From assembly GCA_019119615.1 (NCBI GenBank), contig DWWQ01000014.1:1-60899 (forward strand): a DNA stretch of 60,899 bases, in the 5' to 3' direction. The notes beneath the pieces are model-generated. The model made no database searches. It was not told where the DNA came from and saw only the letters and a list, made by a program, of their open reading frames with translations. This document shows positions 37,258 through 44,920 of the stretch, piece by piece. The stretch comes from Candidatus Alistipes stercoravium. Its GTDB lineage: Bacteria; Bacteroidota; Bacteroidia; Bacteroidales; Rikenellaceae. Position 1 is the first letter of the stretch, and every line of letters starts with the position of its first letter. The position numbers and the translations under genes were made by a program.

Positions 37258-38181
37258 ATGCGCCGTTCAGTATCGATTTTTGTCCTTGCCCTCCTGCTTG
37301 TTTCGTGCGGCACCCGTACGAAAAAACCGGAAGCCGCCTCGCCTGCCGCACCGGCCACGTTCCGTGTCCCCATGCCTCCGGCCAACCTGACCGGGCAGGG
37401 GCAGCGCGATTACCTGAAGGCGCATTACTGGGACGCTTTCGACTTTGCCGATACGCTGTTCCTTGAGCGGATCGACACGGCGCAGATGTATGAAGCCTTT
37501 GCGCGCTATGTCGTACTGCTCTCGGACCGTCCGACGGACGGTGCGCCGATCGACTCGCTCATGCGCCGCGCCTCCTCGTCGCGCCGGATGATGGATTACT
37601 TCGCGATGCTGGCCGACGGGGTGCTGCACGACCCCAACTCGCCGCTGCGCAACGACGAATTCTACATTCCCGTGCTGCGGGCCCTGCTGGCGGCTCCCTG
37701 GTACGATGAATACGAGCGGATCGCCCCGGAATACGACCTGCACATGGCTTTGCAGAACCGTGTGGGGCAGCCGGCCAACGATTTCCGCTATACGCTCGCT
37801 TCGGGCGCCTCGGGAACCCTTTACGGGCTGGATGCCGAGTATGTCCTGCTTTTTGTCAATAATCCCGGCTGCACGATGTGCCGCGAGATCCGCGAGGAAA
37901 TCGCTGCGTCGCCCATGCTCTCGGAGATGATCGAACGGGGACGGCTGCTTGTGCTGGCGCTCTATCCCGATGAGGATCTGGCCGCCTGGCGCGACTATGC
38001 GGATCAGATTCCGCCGAAGTGGATCAACGCCTACGACCGGGGATGTGTCATCCGTGAGGAGGGAACCTACGATTTCCACGCCATCCCGGCGCTCTACCTT
38101 TTCGACCGCGACAAACGCGTGCTGGTCAAGGATTCGACCTCGGTTCCGCAGATCGAGGAGGTGATCGACCGCCGGGGATGA
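37258..38181 (+). CDS. DUF5106 thioredoxin-like lipoprotein
   Basis: A 307-residue predicted lipoprotein (lipobox LLLVSC, Cys17). The N-terminal half has the DUF5106 pattern (HYWDAFDFADTLFLE, HDPNSPLRNDEFYIPVLRAL). The C-terminal half is thioredoxin-like: LLFVNNPGCTMCREI carries a CxxC (Cys-Thr-Met-Cys) and the cis-proline region appears as FHAIPALYLFD. Such proteins are membrane-anchored periplasmic oxidoreductases in Bacteroidetes; substrate unknown. The ATG at 37258 is chosen over a TTG six bases before. Confidence 0.82.
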   Translation: MRRSVSIFVLALLLVSCGTRTKKPEAASPAAPATFRVPMPPANLTGQGQRDYLKAHYWDAFDFADTLFLERIDTAQMYEAFARYVVLLSDRPTDGAPIDSLMRRASSSRRMMDYFAMLADGVLHDPNSPLRNDEFYIPVLRALLAAPWYDEYERIAPEYDLHMALQNRVGQPANDFRYTLASGASGTLYGLDAEYVLLFVNNPGCTMCREIREEIAASPMLSEMIERGRLLVLALYPDEDLAAWRDYADQIPPKWINAYDRGCVIREEGTYDFHAIPALYLFDRDKRVLVKDSTSVPQIEEVIDRRG

Positions 38182-38303
38182 CCCGCCGATCTTGCGGGGT
38201 GGGGTATAGCCGTTCGGTATGTTTCCGGGTCGGGTATAGGTTTTGCTTATCGGGCCATAAAAAAAGACGATCGATTTTATGCATGATCTTTGCAGGGAAT
38301 CGT

Positions 38304-38311
38304 TACCTTTG
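38304..38311 (+). promoter_or_regulatory. -7 promoter element for the rubrerythrin gene
   Basis: TACCTTTG, 51 bases upstream of the ATG. A second TTTG at 38289-38292 is too close to serve as the -33 element. Confidence 0.6.
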
Positions 38312-38362
38312 TAGCGATAAAAACCACGATACACAAACACACACATTAAAATAGAAAAAACT

Positions 38363-38917
38363 ATGGCAAAGAAATGGCGTTGTACCGTATGCGGGTACAT
38401 TCACGAAGGACCCGAGGCACCCGAGCAGTGCCCGATGTGCAAGGTTGGCAAGGATAAGTTCGTAGAGGTCGTAGAGCAGGAAGGCGATCTGGATTTCGTT
38501 ACCGTTCATAAGATCGGCGACGGCAAGGGCGCCAGCAAGGAGCTCTGGGAGGGTCTGCAGAACCACTTCATGGGCGAGTGCACCGAGGTGGGCATGTACC
38601 TGGCCATGAGCCGTCAGGCTGACCGCGAGGGCTATCCCGAGATTGCCGAGGCCTACAAGCGTTACGCCTGGGAGGAGGCCGAGCACGCCTCGAAGTTCGC
38701 CGAGCTGATCGGCGAGGTGGTTTGGGATACGAAGACCAACCTCTACAAGCGCATGAACGCCGAGTGCGGCGCCTGCGAGGACAAGATGCGTCTGGCCCGC
38801 ATGGCCAAGGAGGAGAACCTCGACGCCGTGCACGACACCGTACACGAGATGGCCAAGGACGAAGCGCGCCACGGTAAGGGCTTCGAGGGCCTTTACAAGC
38901 GTTACTTCGGCAAATAG
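38363..38917 (+). CDS. Rubrerythrin-type peroxidase, rubredoxin domain first (reverse rubrerythrin)
   Basis: A 184-residue protein protecting anaerobes from peroxide. The rubredoxin iron site lies at the N-terminus (Cys7, Cys10, Cys23, Cys26), whereas classic rubrerythrin has it at the C-terminus. The ferritin-like diiron domain follows with the glutamate/histidine motifs [20 protein letters not shown] and [11 protein letters not shown]. The enzyme reduces hydrogen peroxide using electrons from NADH via a partner not encoded here. Single gene with its own promoter and terminator. Confidence 0.9.
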   Translation: MAKKWRCTVCGYIHEGPEAPEQCPMCKVGKDKFVEVVEQEGDLDFVTVHKIGDGKGASKELWEGLQNHFMGECTEVGMYLAMSRQADREGYPEIAEAYKRYAWEEAEHASKFAELIGEVVWDTKTNLYKRMNAECGACEDKMRLARMAKEENLDAVHDTVHEMAKDEARHGKGFEGLYKRYFGK

Positions 38918-38934
38918 TCCTGACGCTGGATAGC

Positions 38935-38975
38935 AGCTGGGCGGATTCCATTGCGGAATCCGCCCAGCTTTTTTT
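38935..38975. terminator. Terminator between rubrerythrin and radical SAM genes
   Basis: A perfect 15-base stem (38935-38949 with 38955-38969), 5-base loop, T run to 38975 on the plus strand. Confidence 0.92.
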
Positions 38976-38998
38976 GCGGAAAGGCTTCCCGACGGTTT

Positions 38999-40072
38999 TT
39001 ACAGCCGGTGGTAATGGCAGCCGAGCAATACGCCCCGGTCATCGCGCAGGTGCATGCCGCCGCCCATGCAGTAGCGGAACATGCGGCAGTCGCCGCACGT
39101 CCCCTGACGCATCCACTCCCGGTCGCGGAAAGGCTGGAAGCGGGTCTGCCACACCTCCCAGAAACGGTCGCGGTAGATGTTGCCCTGATTGAAGTTGGCG
39201 CGGATCGACGTGCAGCCCGAAATCGCCCCGTCCACCCGGACGGAGGCCACCGAAATCCCCGCGGCACACTGGTAGAAGTGGTCGCGGACCTCGGCTTCGT
39301 AGCCGCCGAGGAATCCTTCGCAGGCATAGCTGGCATCGATGCGCCCTTCACGGCGCGTACGACGGATGAATTCAAGCAGCGTACGGAACTCTTCGTCCGT
39401 AAGACGGAGTTTCGGGTCGTTTTTGGCACGTCCTGCCGGGAAGATCGAGAAGAGCCGCCAGTGGCGCACCCCTTCGGCGACGAGCCGGTCACGGAAAGCC
39501 TCCAACTGCGGAACGAGAGGCGCCGTAACGCAGGTTATGACGTCGAAGGAAAGCGACGACTCGCGCACGCACATCCGCACGGCATCGAGCGCCTGTTCAT
39601 AGCTGTGCGGGTTGCCGCGCAGCCAGTTGTGTGTGGATTCAAAGCCGTCGAGACTTACGGAGAGGCTCCGCAGCCCGGCGTCGAGCAGGGCCCGAAACCG
39701 CTCCGGGGTGAGCGCCAGCCCGTTGGTAACCATACCCCACGGATAGCCGCGGCGGGTGATCTCCGCCCCGGCCCGTTCCAGGTCGGGACGTACCAGCGCC
39801 TCGCCGCCCGAGATGACAACGAGCACCTGCGCCGGATCGACATGGGGCGTTACCTCCTCGTCGAGCACGCGCAGGAAATCCTCCAGAGGCATGTCCGCCA
39901 CTCCGGGTTCCGTGCGGCAGTCGCTGCCGCAATGGCGGCATGAGAGGTTGCAACGCAGCGTACACTCCCAGAAGAGCGTATCGAGACGGTGCTCACGCAC
40001 CCGTTCCCGGTATAGATCGGAGAAGAGATCGAGGGCCAGACGCTTGCGGAGGCCCAAACGCCGGCCGCGCAT
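38999..40072 (-). CDS. Radical SAM/SPASM enzyme of an rSAM-lipoprotein pair
   Basis: A 357-residue radical SAM enzyme. The first 4Fe-4S site is CNLSCRHC (Cys41, Cys45, Cys48), with extra cysteines at 37 and 52; VISGGEALVRPD is the usual SAM-binding GGE motif. The C-terminal SPASM domain has Cys326, Cys329, Cys335 and Cys352 plus upstream cysteines in CAAGISVASV and ISGCTS, enough for auxiliary clusters. SPASM enzymes usually modify peptides or proteins. It begins 3 bases after a small lipoprotein gene, matching the family I recall as TIGR04133 (rSAM paired with a lipoprotein). The lipoprotein is the likely substrate or partner. Confidence 0.88.
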   Translation of the reverse strand: MRGRRLGLRKRLALDLFSDLYRERVREHRLDTLFWECTLRCNLSCRHCGSDCRTEPGVADMPLEDFLRVLDEEVTPHVDPAQVLVVISGGEALVRPDLERAGAEITRRGYPWGMVTNGLALTPERFRALLDAGLRSLSVSLDGFESTHNWLRGNPHSYEQALDAVRMCVRESSLSFDVITCVTAPLVPQLEAFRDRLVAEGVRHWRLFSIFPAGRAKNDPKLRLTDEEFRTLLEFIRRTRREGRIDASYACEGFLGGYEAEVRDHFYQCAAGISVASVRVDGAISGCTSIRANFNQGNIYRDRFWEVWQTRFQPFRDREWMRQGTCGDCRMFRYCMGGGMHLRDDRGVLLGCHYHRL

Positions 40073-40075
40073 GGG

Positions 40076-40396
40076 TCAGCGGCCGGTTTGCGATGTCCCG
40101 TCGCCACCGTTTTTCACGGTGCCGGCGGCCGGAGCGCCGGAGTCGGCCGGATCCGATGCGGCGGGCTGTTGCGGATATTCGACCCGTTCGGCGGGGCGCT
40201 GGTCCCGCAGCGGATCCCCGACCGGAGGCCGCACGCCGTACATGACAATGATCTGCGGACGCTCCTTGCCCCCGACAGCCGTAGAATCCGCCTGTTCGGC
40301 CGTTGCCGGATCGTTTTTCACGGTGTTTTTCACCGAGGAACACGCCGTGGAGAAACCCAGCAGCGCCAGGATCGACCATTTCAACCGTCTGCTCAT
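40076..40396 (-). CDS. Small lipoprotein with MYG motif, probable radical-SAM partner
   Basis: A 106-residue predicted lipoprotein: signal with lipobox FSTAC (Cys19), then a Lys/Asp/Ser/Ala linker, a single hydrophobic island IIVMYGVRPPVGDP (49-62), and a Pro/Asp/Gly-rich end. From memory, radical-SAM-associated putative lipoproteins of Bacteroides carry one or more MYG-xPP motifs. This one keeps one motif and lacks the carboxypeptidase-regulatory-like repeat those often have. Start ATG at 40396; the gene is first in the two-gene operon. Confidence 0.72.
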   Translation of the reverse strand: MSRRLKWSILALLGFSTACSSVKNTVKNDPATAEQADSTAVGGKERPQIIVMYGVRPPVGDPLRDQRPAERVEYPQQPAASDPADSGAPAAGTVKNGGDGTSQTGR

Positions 40397-40418
40397 GAAT
40401 CATCGATTTAGTATTTTA

Positions 40419-40426
40419 CAAAGATA
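40419..40426 (-). promoter_or_regulatory. -7 promoter element for the lipoprotein-rSAM operon
   Basis: TATCTTTG on the minus strand, 22 bases from the lipoprotein ATG. Confidence 0.62.
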
Positions 40427-40465
40427 GCATTTTTTGTGCAAAACCGAAAAAAAAGATCGAATTGT

Positions 40466-40496
40466 TTTGAAAATCAATGTTTTTTCTCTTTCTTTG
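40466..40496 (+). promoter_or_regulatory. Promoter for the cold-shock gene
   Basis: TTTG at 40466-40469, 19 bases, then TTTCTTTG at 40489-40496, one base off TAnnTTTG. Confidence 0.5.
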
Positions 40497-40527
40497 TAAA
40501 ACCTAATAACATTTTAATCCAATTTTT

Positions 40528-40728
40528 ATGACAGGCAGAGTAAAATGGTTCGATAGCAAGAAAGGCTACGGATTCATTACGGCGGAGAACGGCAAGGAGA
40601 TTTTCGTACATTTTTCGGGAATTGTGAAGGAGGGTTTCAAGTCGCTCAACGAAGGTCAGACGGTCGAGTTCGAAATCGGCACGGGCGCCAAGGGAGAACA
40701 GGCCATTAACGTAACTGTAGTTGAGTAA
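40528..40728 (+). CDS. Cold-shock domain protein
   Basis: A 66-residue single-domain RNA chaperone of the CspA type. Both nucleic-acid-binding motifs are visible: KGYGFIT (RNP1) and EIFVHFSGI (RNP2). It binds single-stranded RNA and helps translation under cold or growth change. The 31-base leader is much shorter than the long thermosensing leader of E. coli cspA. A strong terminator follows directly. Confidence 0.95.
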   Translation: MTGRVKWFDSKKGYGFITAENGKEIFVHFSGIVKEGFKSLNEGQTVEFEIGTGAKGEQAINVTVVE

Positions 40729-40749
40729 ACTATAATTACCGATTTTCTC

Positions 40750-40783
40750 AAAGGGGCTTTCCATCGGGGGAAGCCTCTTTTTT
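40750..40783 (+). terminator. Rho-independent terminator after the cold-shock gene
   Basis: A 13-base stem with two G-T pairs (40750-40762 with 40768-40780) running into T residues. Confidence 0.85.
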
Positions 40784-40784
40784 C

Positions 40785-40815
40785 TTGTCGTTTTGAAAAA
40801 TATGTCGTAATTTTG
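40785..40815 (+). promoter_or_regulatory. Promoter for phosphofructokinase
   Basis: TTG at 40785-40787, 20 bases, then TAATTTTG at 40808-40815 (TAnnTTTG). It abuts the preceding terminator. Confidence 0.65.
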
Positions 40816-40869
40816 GGCGGTTTTAGTCCGGAATACAGGTTCAAAAAACACAATAAACCTATCAAGATC

Positions 40870-42105
40870 ATGAAAGAAGCAATCGCAATCCTGACCGGCG
40901 GCGGACCGGCCCCCGGCATGAATACCGTAGTGGGCAGCGTCGCCAAGACGTTCCTCCGCAAGGGTTACCGCGTAATCGGCCTGCACGAAGGCTATACGGG
41001 ACTGTTCAACCCCTCGCCCCGCACCGTGGATATCGACTATCCGATGGCCGACGGCATCTTCAACCAGGGCGGATCGTTCCTGCAGATGAGCCGTTTCAAG
41101 CCGACCGACGCCGATTTCGAGAACAACTTCAACCTCAAGTTCTTCACCGACAACAACGTGAAACTGCTCGTTACGGTCGGCGGAGACGATACCGCCTCGA
41201 CGGCCAACCGAATTGCCAAGTTCCTCGAGGCCAAGAAGTACCCCATCGCCAACATCCACGTCCCGAAGACCATCGACAACGACCTGCCCCTTCCGAAGGG
41301 CACGCCTACGTTTGGTTACGAGTCGGCCAAGGACAAGGGTGCCGTCATCGCCCGCGCCGTCTATGTGGACGCCCGTACGAGCGGCAACTGGTTCGTGCTG
41401 GCTGCCATGGGCCGTTCGGCCGGCCACCTCGCCTTCGGTATCGGTGAGGCCTGCCACTACCCGATGATCGTCATCCCCGAGATGTTCAACAAGACGGAGA
41501 TTACCGTCGAGAAGATCGTGAACCTCGTGATCTCGTCGATCATCAAGCGCAAGATCATGGGTATGGACTACGGCGCCGCCGTCATCTCGGAGGGTGTCTT
41601 CCACGCCCTTTCGGACGAGGAGATCCGCAAGAGCGGCGTGCACTTCACCTACGACGAGCACGGACACCCCGAGTTGGGCAAGGTTTCGAAGGCGCACATC
41701 TTCAACGAGATGATCGAGAAGAAGCTCAAGGAACTGGGCATCAAGGTCAAGAGCCGCCCCGTGGAACTCGGCTACGAGATCCGCTGCCAGACCCCGATCG
41801 CCTACGACCTGACCTACTGCTCGGAGCTGGGTATCGGCGTGCACAAGCTCTTCGCCGAGGGCAAGACGGGCTGCATGGTCTATGTGGATTCCGAGGGCAA
41901 CGTATCGCCGCTCTACCTGAAGGACCTGCAGGATCCCACGACGGGCAAGATTCCGCCCCGTCTGGTCGATATCAACTCGGACAAGTTCACCTCGGTGGTC
42001 GAGAACATCCTCAACGCCATCACGCCGGCCGACTACGAGGCTGCCAAGAAGTATGTGGCCAACCCCGAGGAGTACGACTTCCACAAGATTCTCAACTGGA
42101 AATAA
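40870..42105 (+). CDS. 6-phosphofructokinase, probably pyrophosphate-dependent
   Basis: A 411-residue glycolytic enzyme phosphorylating fructose 6-phosphate. The phosphoryl-donor loop reads VGGDDTAS: aspartate replaces the glycine of ATP enzymes (GGDGS), the substitution associated with use of pyrophosphate. PKTIDNDLPL carries the catalytic aspartates and AAMGRSAGHLA the sugar-phosphate-binding region. If PPi-dependent the reaction is reversible. A start at 40870 (MKEAIAILTGGG) is clear. The gene has its own promoter and terminator. Confidence 0.9.
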   Translation: MKEAIAILTGGGPAPGMNTVVGSVAKTFLRKGYRVIGLHEGYTGLFNPSPRTVDIDYPMADGIFNQGGSFLQMSRFKPTDADFENNFNLKFFTDNNVKLLVTVGGDDTASTANRIAKFLEAKKYPIANIHVPKTIDNDLPLPKGTPTFGYESAKDKGAVIARAVYVDARTSGNWFVLAAMGRSAGHLAFGIGEACHYPMIVIPEMFNKTEITVEKIVNLVISSIIKRKIMGMDYGAAVISEGVFHALSDEEIRKSGVHFTYDEHGHPELGKVSKAHIFNEMIEKKLKELGIKVKSRPVELGYEIRCQTPIAYDLTYCSELGIGVHKLFAEGKTGCMVYVDSEGNVSPLYLKDLQDPTTGKIPPRLVDINSDKFTSVVENILNAITPADYEAAKKYVANPEEYDFHKILNWK

Positions 42106-42128
42106 TTTCCCGAAGGGATCCGACAACG

Positions 42129-42159
42129 AACCGGGGCATCGCACGATGCTCCGGTTTTT
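42129..42159. terminator. Terminator between pfk and the SLOG gene
   Basis: A 12-base stem with one G-T pair (42129-42140 with 42145-42156), GCAC loop and T run. Confidence 0.85.
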
Positions 42160-42183
42160 CGTATTGGCAGAGACGAACGGATA

Positions 42184-42693
42184 TCAGAAGAGTTCGGGAT
42201 CGGCGGTCCGGATCGACAGTGCGGCCGAAGGGTGGAGATTCCATACCTCGCAGCGCCGGGCAAAGGCCCGGCGCAGGGTATATCGCGTACCGCCCGGGGA
42301 GCCGTCGTACCAGGCCAGGACAAGCGAGGCGTTATCGGCCAGAAAGCGATTGCGTACGGCATAACACCCGCGGTGAAACGTCTCGGAGAGGATCACAACC
42401 TCGTCCGACGCGGCCTCGACGGCCTGGAATCGGGCCCGGTCTTCGGCCGAAAAACGCTCCTCCTGTCCGCGGAAGGGAATGACGGCCACATGCCGCACCC
42501 CGGGGTGTTCCGCACGAAACGCCAGTACCGCCTCGGCCGCCGCAAGGTCGAATCCGACGGCCATGCCCGAAAGGAAGGTGCGGTATCCCCGCGCATAGGC
42601 CCGCTCCACGGCGGCGGCGAGCGACGCGGCGGCTGCGCCGTCATAGGTGCGGTGGCCCGTAAAGGCCGCCGTTGTCCGGGGATCTGCGTTCAT
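42184..42693 (-). CDS. SLOG-family (YpsA/DUF1273-like) nucleotide-binding protein
   Basis: A 169-residue cytoplasmic protein beginning with the AAFTGHRTY motif typical of the YpsA/DUF1273 branch of the SLOG (LOG/DprA-like Rossmann) superfamily, followed by FLSGMAVGFDLAAAEAVL and a C-terminal AWYDGSPGGTRYTLRRA. SLOG proteins bind nucleotides or nucleotide-derived ligands; some act in immunity or division control, but here it stands alone. The single plausible ATG at 42693 lies almost on top of the promoter (see promoter entry). Confidence 0.8.
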   Translation of the reverse strand: MNADPRTTAAFTGHRTYDGAAAASLAAAVERAYARGYRTFLSGMAVGFDLAAAEAVLAFRAEHPGVRHVAVIPFRGQEERFSAEDRARFQAVEAASDEVVILSETFHRGCYAVRNRFLADNASLVLAWYDGSPGGTRYTLRRAFARRCEVWNLHPSAALSIRTADPELF

Positions 42694-42697
42694 ACTC

Positions 42698-42705
42698 CAA
42701 AGGTA
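42698..42705 (-). promoter_or_regulatory. -7 promoter element for the SLOG gene, near-leaderless
   Basis: TACCTTTG on the minus strand ends 4 bases before the ATG at 42693. Transcription would start within a base or two of the start codon, implying a leaderless message. Confidence 0.6.
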
Positions 42706-42757
42706 GCCTTTTGGCCCGGACTTTGCAACACCTCCCACGGCATAAAAACACATTACC

Positions 42758-42967
42758 ATGAAAAACACAGGCATTGTTATCGCATCGCTCGTGGGCGGCA
42801 TGATTCTCGGATCGGCCCTTACGATGCTCCTCACGCCCCAGTCGGGCCCGGAACTCCGCCGGAAAATCAAGGACCTTGTCGGCGACGAGCTGGATCGTGT
42901 CCAGGAGAAGATCGGAGAGGTCGAGACCCGCATCGACGAAATCCGCTGTCAGTGCGAAGAGAAGTAA
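42758..42967 (+). CDS. YtxH domain protein
   Basis: A 69-residue protein with one glycine-rich N-terminal membrane segment (GIVIASLVGGMILGSALTML) followed by the TPQSGPELRRKIKDLV motif and a charged helix, the standard YtxH (gas-vesicle/stress-type) form. Function unknown. The following membrane-protein gene starts 13 bases downstream; both probably belong to one envelope-stress-type operon. Confidence 0.82.
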   Translation: MKNTGIVIASLVGGMILGSALTMLLTPQSGPELRRKIKDLVGDELDRVQEKIGEVETRIDEIRCQCEEK

Positions 42968-42980
42968 ACCGCCGCAGACC

Positions 42981-43316
42981 ATGAACGACCGTTCCGCCTC
43001 CGGCCATCTTGTCGCCGCACTGCTCCTTTTTGCAATCTCGGTGCTGGCAGCCATGCTGATGGTGCTTACGGCGCTTGTCGTATGGCTGTCGTCGCTGACC
43101 GGATCGTTCGTCCTTTCGGCTGTTATCATCGGTGCGTTTTTCGCACTTGTCGCCCTGGCGATCTACCGCTTTTCGATCTGTGAAGAGCTGCGGAGGATCC
43201 GGACGCAGATCGAGACGGTCTATGAGGTGGCCTATGCGGCCCGCAGCGGTTACGAGTGGCTCGTCGCGAAAGTCGTCCGGCTGCTCCGTCCCCGCGAAGG
43301 GCAGTCGTCCGAGTAG
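42981..43316 (+). CDS. Two-helix membrane protein (holin-superfamily-like)
   Basis: A 111-residue protein with two adjacent membrane helices (about residues 10-33 and 39-59) and a basic, helical C-terminal half ending in polar residues. The pattern resembles the Phage_holin_3_6-type membrane proteins that accompany YtxH genes in Bacteroidetes; that is not evidence of a phage. Start ATG at 42981. Confidence 0.68.
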   Translation: MNDRSASGHLVAALLLFAISVLAAMLMVLTALVVWLSSLTGSFVLSAVIIGAFFALVALAIYRFSICEELRRIRTQIETVYEVAYAARSGYEWLVAKVVRLLRPREGQSSE

Positions 43317-43320
43317 ACAG

Positions 43321-43354
43321 AAACGCCCGGAGTCTTTCGATCTCCGGGCGTTTT
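43321..43354. terminator. Bidirectional terminator
   Basis: A perfect 12-base stem (43321-43332 with 43342-43353), 9-base loop, A and T ends; between convergent genes. Confidence 0.88.
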
Positions 43355-43392
43355 CGTGATTTTCGAACAGAGCGGAATCTCCTCCCGCCCCA

Positions 43393-44133
43393 TCAATAAT
43401 CGAGCGCTACGCGGATCTCCGTATAGCTTTCGCCGACGCGCAGCCGTAAGGTGTAGTAGGTCGTTCCGGAGCCGTACGACGGCCATTCGAGCAGCGTAAA
43501 GACCAGCTTGCGCCCCTGCTTCTCGCATGCGAGCTCACCTTCGCCATCGAACTCTGCCTCGAAGTTGTCGGAAGGCAGGGTTACGGCAATCTTCTCCCCG
43601 AGGTTTTTCGACGAATAATCCAACTTGTAGGGCGTCGAGCCCCACTCGGGCAGCCAGTAGGTCCGGGGATTCTCGATAACGAACTTCACAACGGCGCCCA
43701 GGTCCCCGCGCTCGTCATCTTCGATATCGTCCGCGACATAGAATTTGAGATAATTTACACCCAGGGAGGGATCAAGCGGCAGGGCGGTGCACTGCGACGT
43801 GAACATCCGGGCAGTAGCTCCCCGCACGGCAACATAACCGTATCCCTCCGTTACGGCCACTTCGGGCGCAGGATTCTTCAGTGTGGAGACCTGTACATCG
43901 CCCAGTCCCGACCGTTTGTCCAGCATGAAGATTTGGCAGCTTGACGGGCTGATGAAGTTTCCTGCATTGTTGATATAGATATCTGAATCGTCGAGGATCG
44001 TCTTTCCGTTCTGTTCATTGTACATGTTGAGCATGGCGGTCCCCTCGGGATCGCCCGGAACATCCTCCTTCGAGCAGGAGACGGTCGTCAGCGCGACTGC
44101 CGAAATCAGGATCGGCAGGAACAGTCCCTTCAT
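43393..44133 (-). CDS. DUF5036-like lipoprotein
   Basis: A predicted lipoprotein of 246 residues from ATG 44133 (MKGLFLPILISAVALTTVSC, lipid Cys20); ATG 44157 is an alternative adding 8 residues. The mature protein has TAMLNMYNEQNGKTILDDSD and IYINNAGNF, which I recognise as the DUF5036 pattern of Bacteroides surface lipoproteins. The rest is beta-rich. No function known. A promoter 152 bases upstream implies a long leader. Confidence 0.72.
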   Translation of the reverse strand: MKGLFLPILISAVALTTVSCSKEDVPGDPEGTAMLNMYNEQNGKTILDDSDIYINNAGNFISPSSCQIFMLDKRSGLGDVQVSTLKNPAPEVAVTEGYGYVAVRGATARMFTSQCTALPLDPSLGVNYLKFYVADDIEDDERGDLGAVVKFVIENPRTYWLPEWGSTPYKLDYSSKNLGEKIAVTLPSDNFEAEFDGEGELACEKQGRKLVFTLLEWPSYGSGTTYYTLRLRVGESYTEIRVALDY

Positions 44134-44284
44134 CACAAGTCTTTCTGTTCTGGTCATGGTAAAATGTCGATAATAATTTTTGAGTGAATCGTAATCTGCC
44201 GCTACCCATCCATTCCGCCGGATGCCGATTCCCGTTTTCGGAGGATCGAGCGGTGTCTGGATTCCGGGATGCTGCATCGGCGGA

Positions 44285-44292
44285 CAAAGATA
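44285..44292 (-). promoter_or_regulatory. -7 promoter element for the DUF5036 gene
   Basis: TATCTTTG on the minus strand, about 150 bases before the gene. Confidence 0.55.
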
Positions 44293-44359
44293 GCATAAAT
44301 GGCGGCTTGTTGTATGATACCCTGCGAAAAAACAGGATGTCGGAAGGGCATATAATGTG

Positions 44360-44393
44360 AAAAACCCTTTGCCAATTCAAGGCAAAGGGTTTT
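44360..44393 (-). terminator. Terminator after tRNA-Pro(CGG)
   Basis: A perfect 13-base stem (44361-44373 with 44381-44393), 7-base loop; T run on the minus strand. Confidence 0.85.
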
Positions 44394-44402
44394 CTGATTG
44401 GG

Positions 44403-44477
44403 TCGGGGAGACTGGATTCGAACCAGCGACCTCCAACTCCCGAAGCTGGCGCGCTAACCGGACTGCGCTACACCCCG
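44403..44477 (-). tRNA. tRNA-Pro, anticodon CGG
   Basis: A 75-base cloverleaf on the minus strand: D arm GCGC/GCGC, anticodon stem CCAGC/GTTGG around loop TTCGGGA (anticodon CGG, reads CCG), T loop TTCGAAT. No CCA is encoded (the next bases are CCC after discriminator A). The acceptor has a T-T mismatch at position 6-67, unlike its neighbour. Confidence 0.92.
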
Positions 44478-44506
44478 AACAATGCCCTTATTGTTTTAAG
44501 AGCGCA

Positions 44507-44514
44507 CAAAGATA
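44507..44514 (-). promoter_or_regulatory. -7 promoter element for tRNA-Pro(CGG)
   Basis: TATCTTTG on the minus strand, 29 bases before the tRNA 5' end. Confidence 0.6.
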
Positions 44515-44631
44515 ACTTTAAAATCCGAAATGGCAAAATAAATTTCCGAAAAAATCTTTCCGGAACCCATCCCGCATTATGCCGAAGCCTTCCGAATGGT
44601 TGTAAAGCCTGTTTTTTGCGGACCTTGAAAG

Positions 44632-44668
44632 AAAAAAGCACTTGTATGCATACAAGTGCTTTTTTTTC
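44632..44668. terminator. Palindromic terminator after tRNA-Pro(TGG)
   Basis: A perfect 24-base palindrome (44637-44660; 10-base stem, TGCA centre) with A6 on one side and T9 on the other, so it works in both directions. Confidence 0.9.
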
Positions 44669-44674
44669 AACTGG

Positions 44675-44749
44675 TCGGGGTAGCGGGATTCGAACCCACG
44701 ACCCCCTGCTCCCAAAGCAGGTGCGCTAACCGGACTGCGCCACACCCCG
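44675..44749 (-). tRNA. tRNA-Pro, anticodon TGG
   Basis: A 75-base cloverleaf on the minus strand: anticodon stem CCTGC/GCAGG around loop TTTGGGA (anticodon TGG, reads CCA and probably other Pro codons), T loop TTCGAAT, D arm GCGC/GCGC. The 3' CCA is encoded (44672-44674). Confidence 0.95.
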
Positions 44750-44841
44750 ATATCTTACGGTTTGCGGAATTTTATTTCCGAGGGGGCTGGATTTTTCCGG
44801 ATGGAATCCCTTCCGGATAGGAATCCCCCGATTCCGGAGTG

Positions 44842-44872
44842 CAAAGATAACCGCTTTTTCCCGAAAAGCCAA
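44842..44872 (-). promoter_or_regulatory. Promoter for tRNA-Pro(TGG)
   Basis: On the minus strand TTG (44870-44872), 20 bases, TATCTTTG (44842-44849). It lies 92 bases before the mature tRNA, leaving a long 5' leader. Confidence 0.65.
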
Positions 44873-44920
44873 TTTTTGCAGTGAAATAACCCGTAAGACG
44901 CTGCGGCTTCCACCGTCTTG

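Noticed and set aside
42184..42693. SLOG protein as part of a defence (Thoeris/CBASS-like) system
   Set aside because: No effector, TIR, nuclease or cyclase gene is adjacent; neighbours are glycolytic and envelope genes.
42758..43316. Phage holin remnant
   Set aside because: The two-helix protein resembles holin-superfamily members, but it is paired with YtxH, as in normal Bacteroidetes envelope operons, and no phage genes are near.
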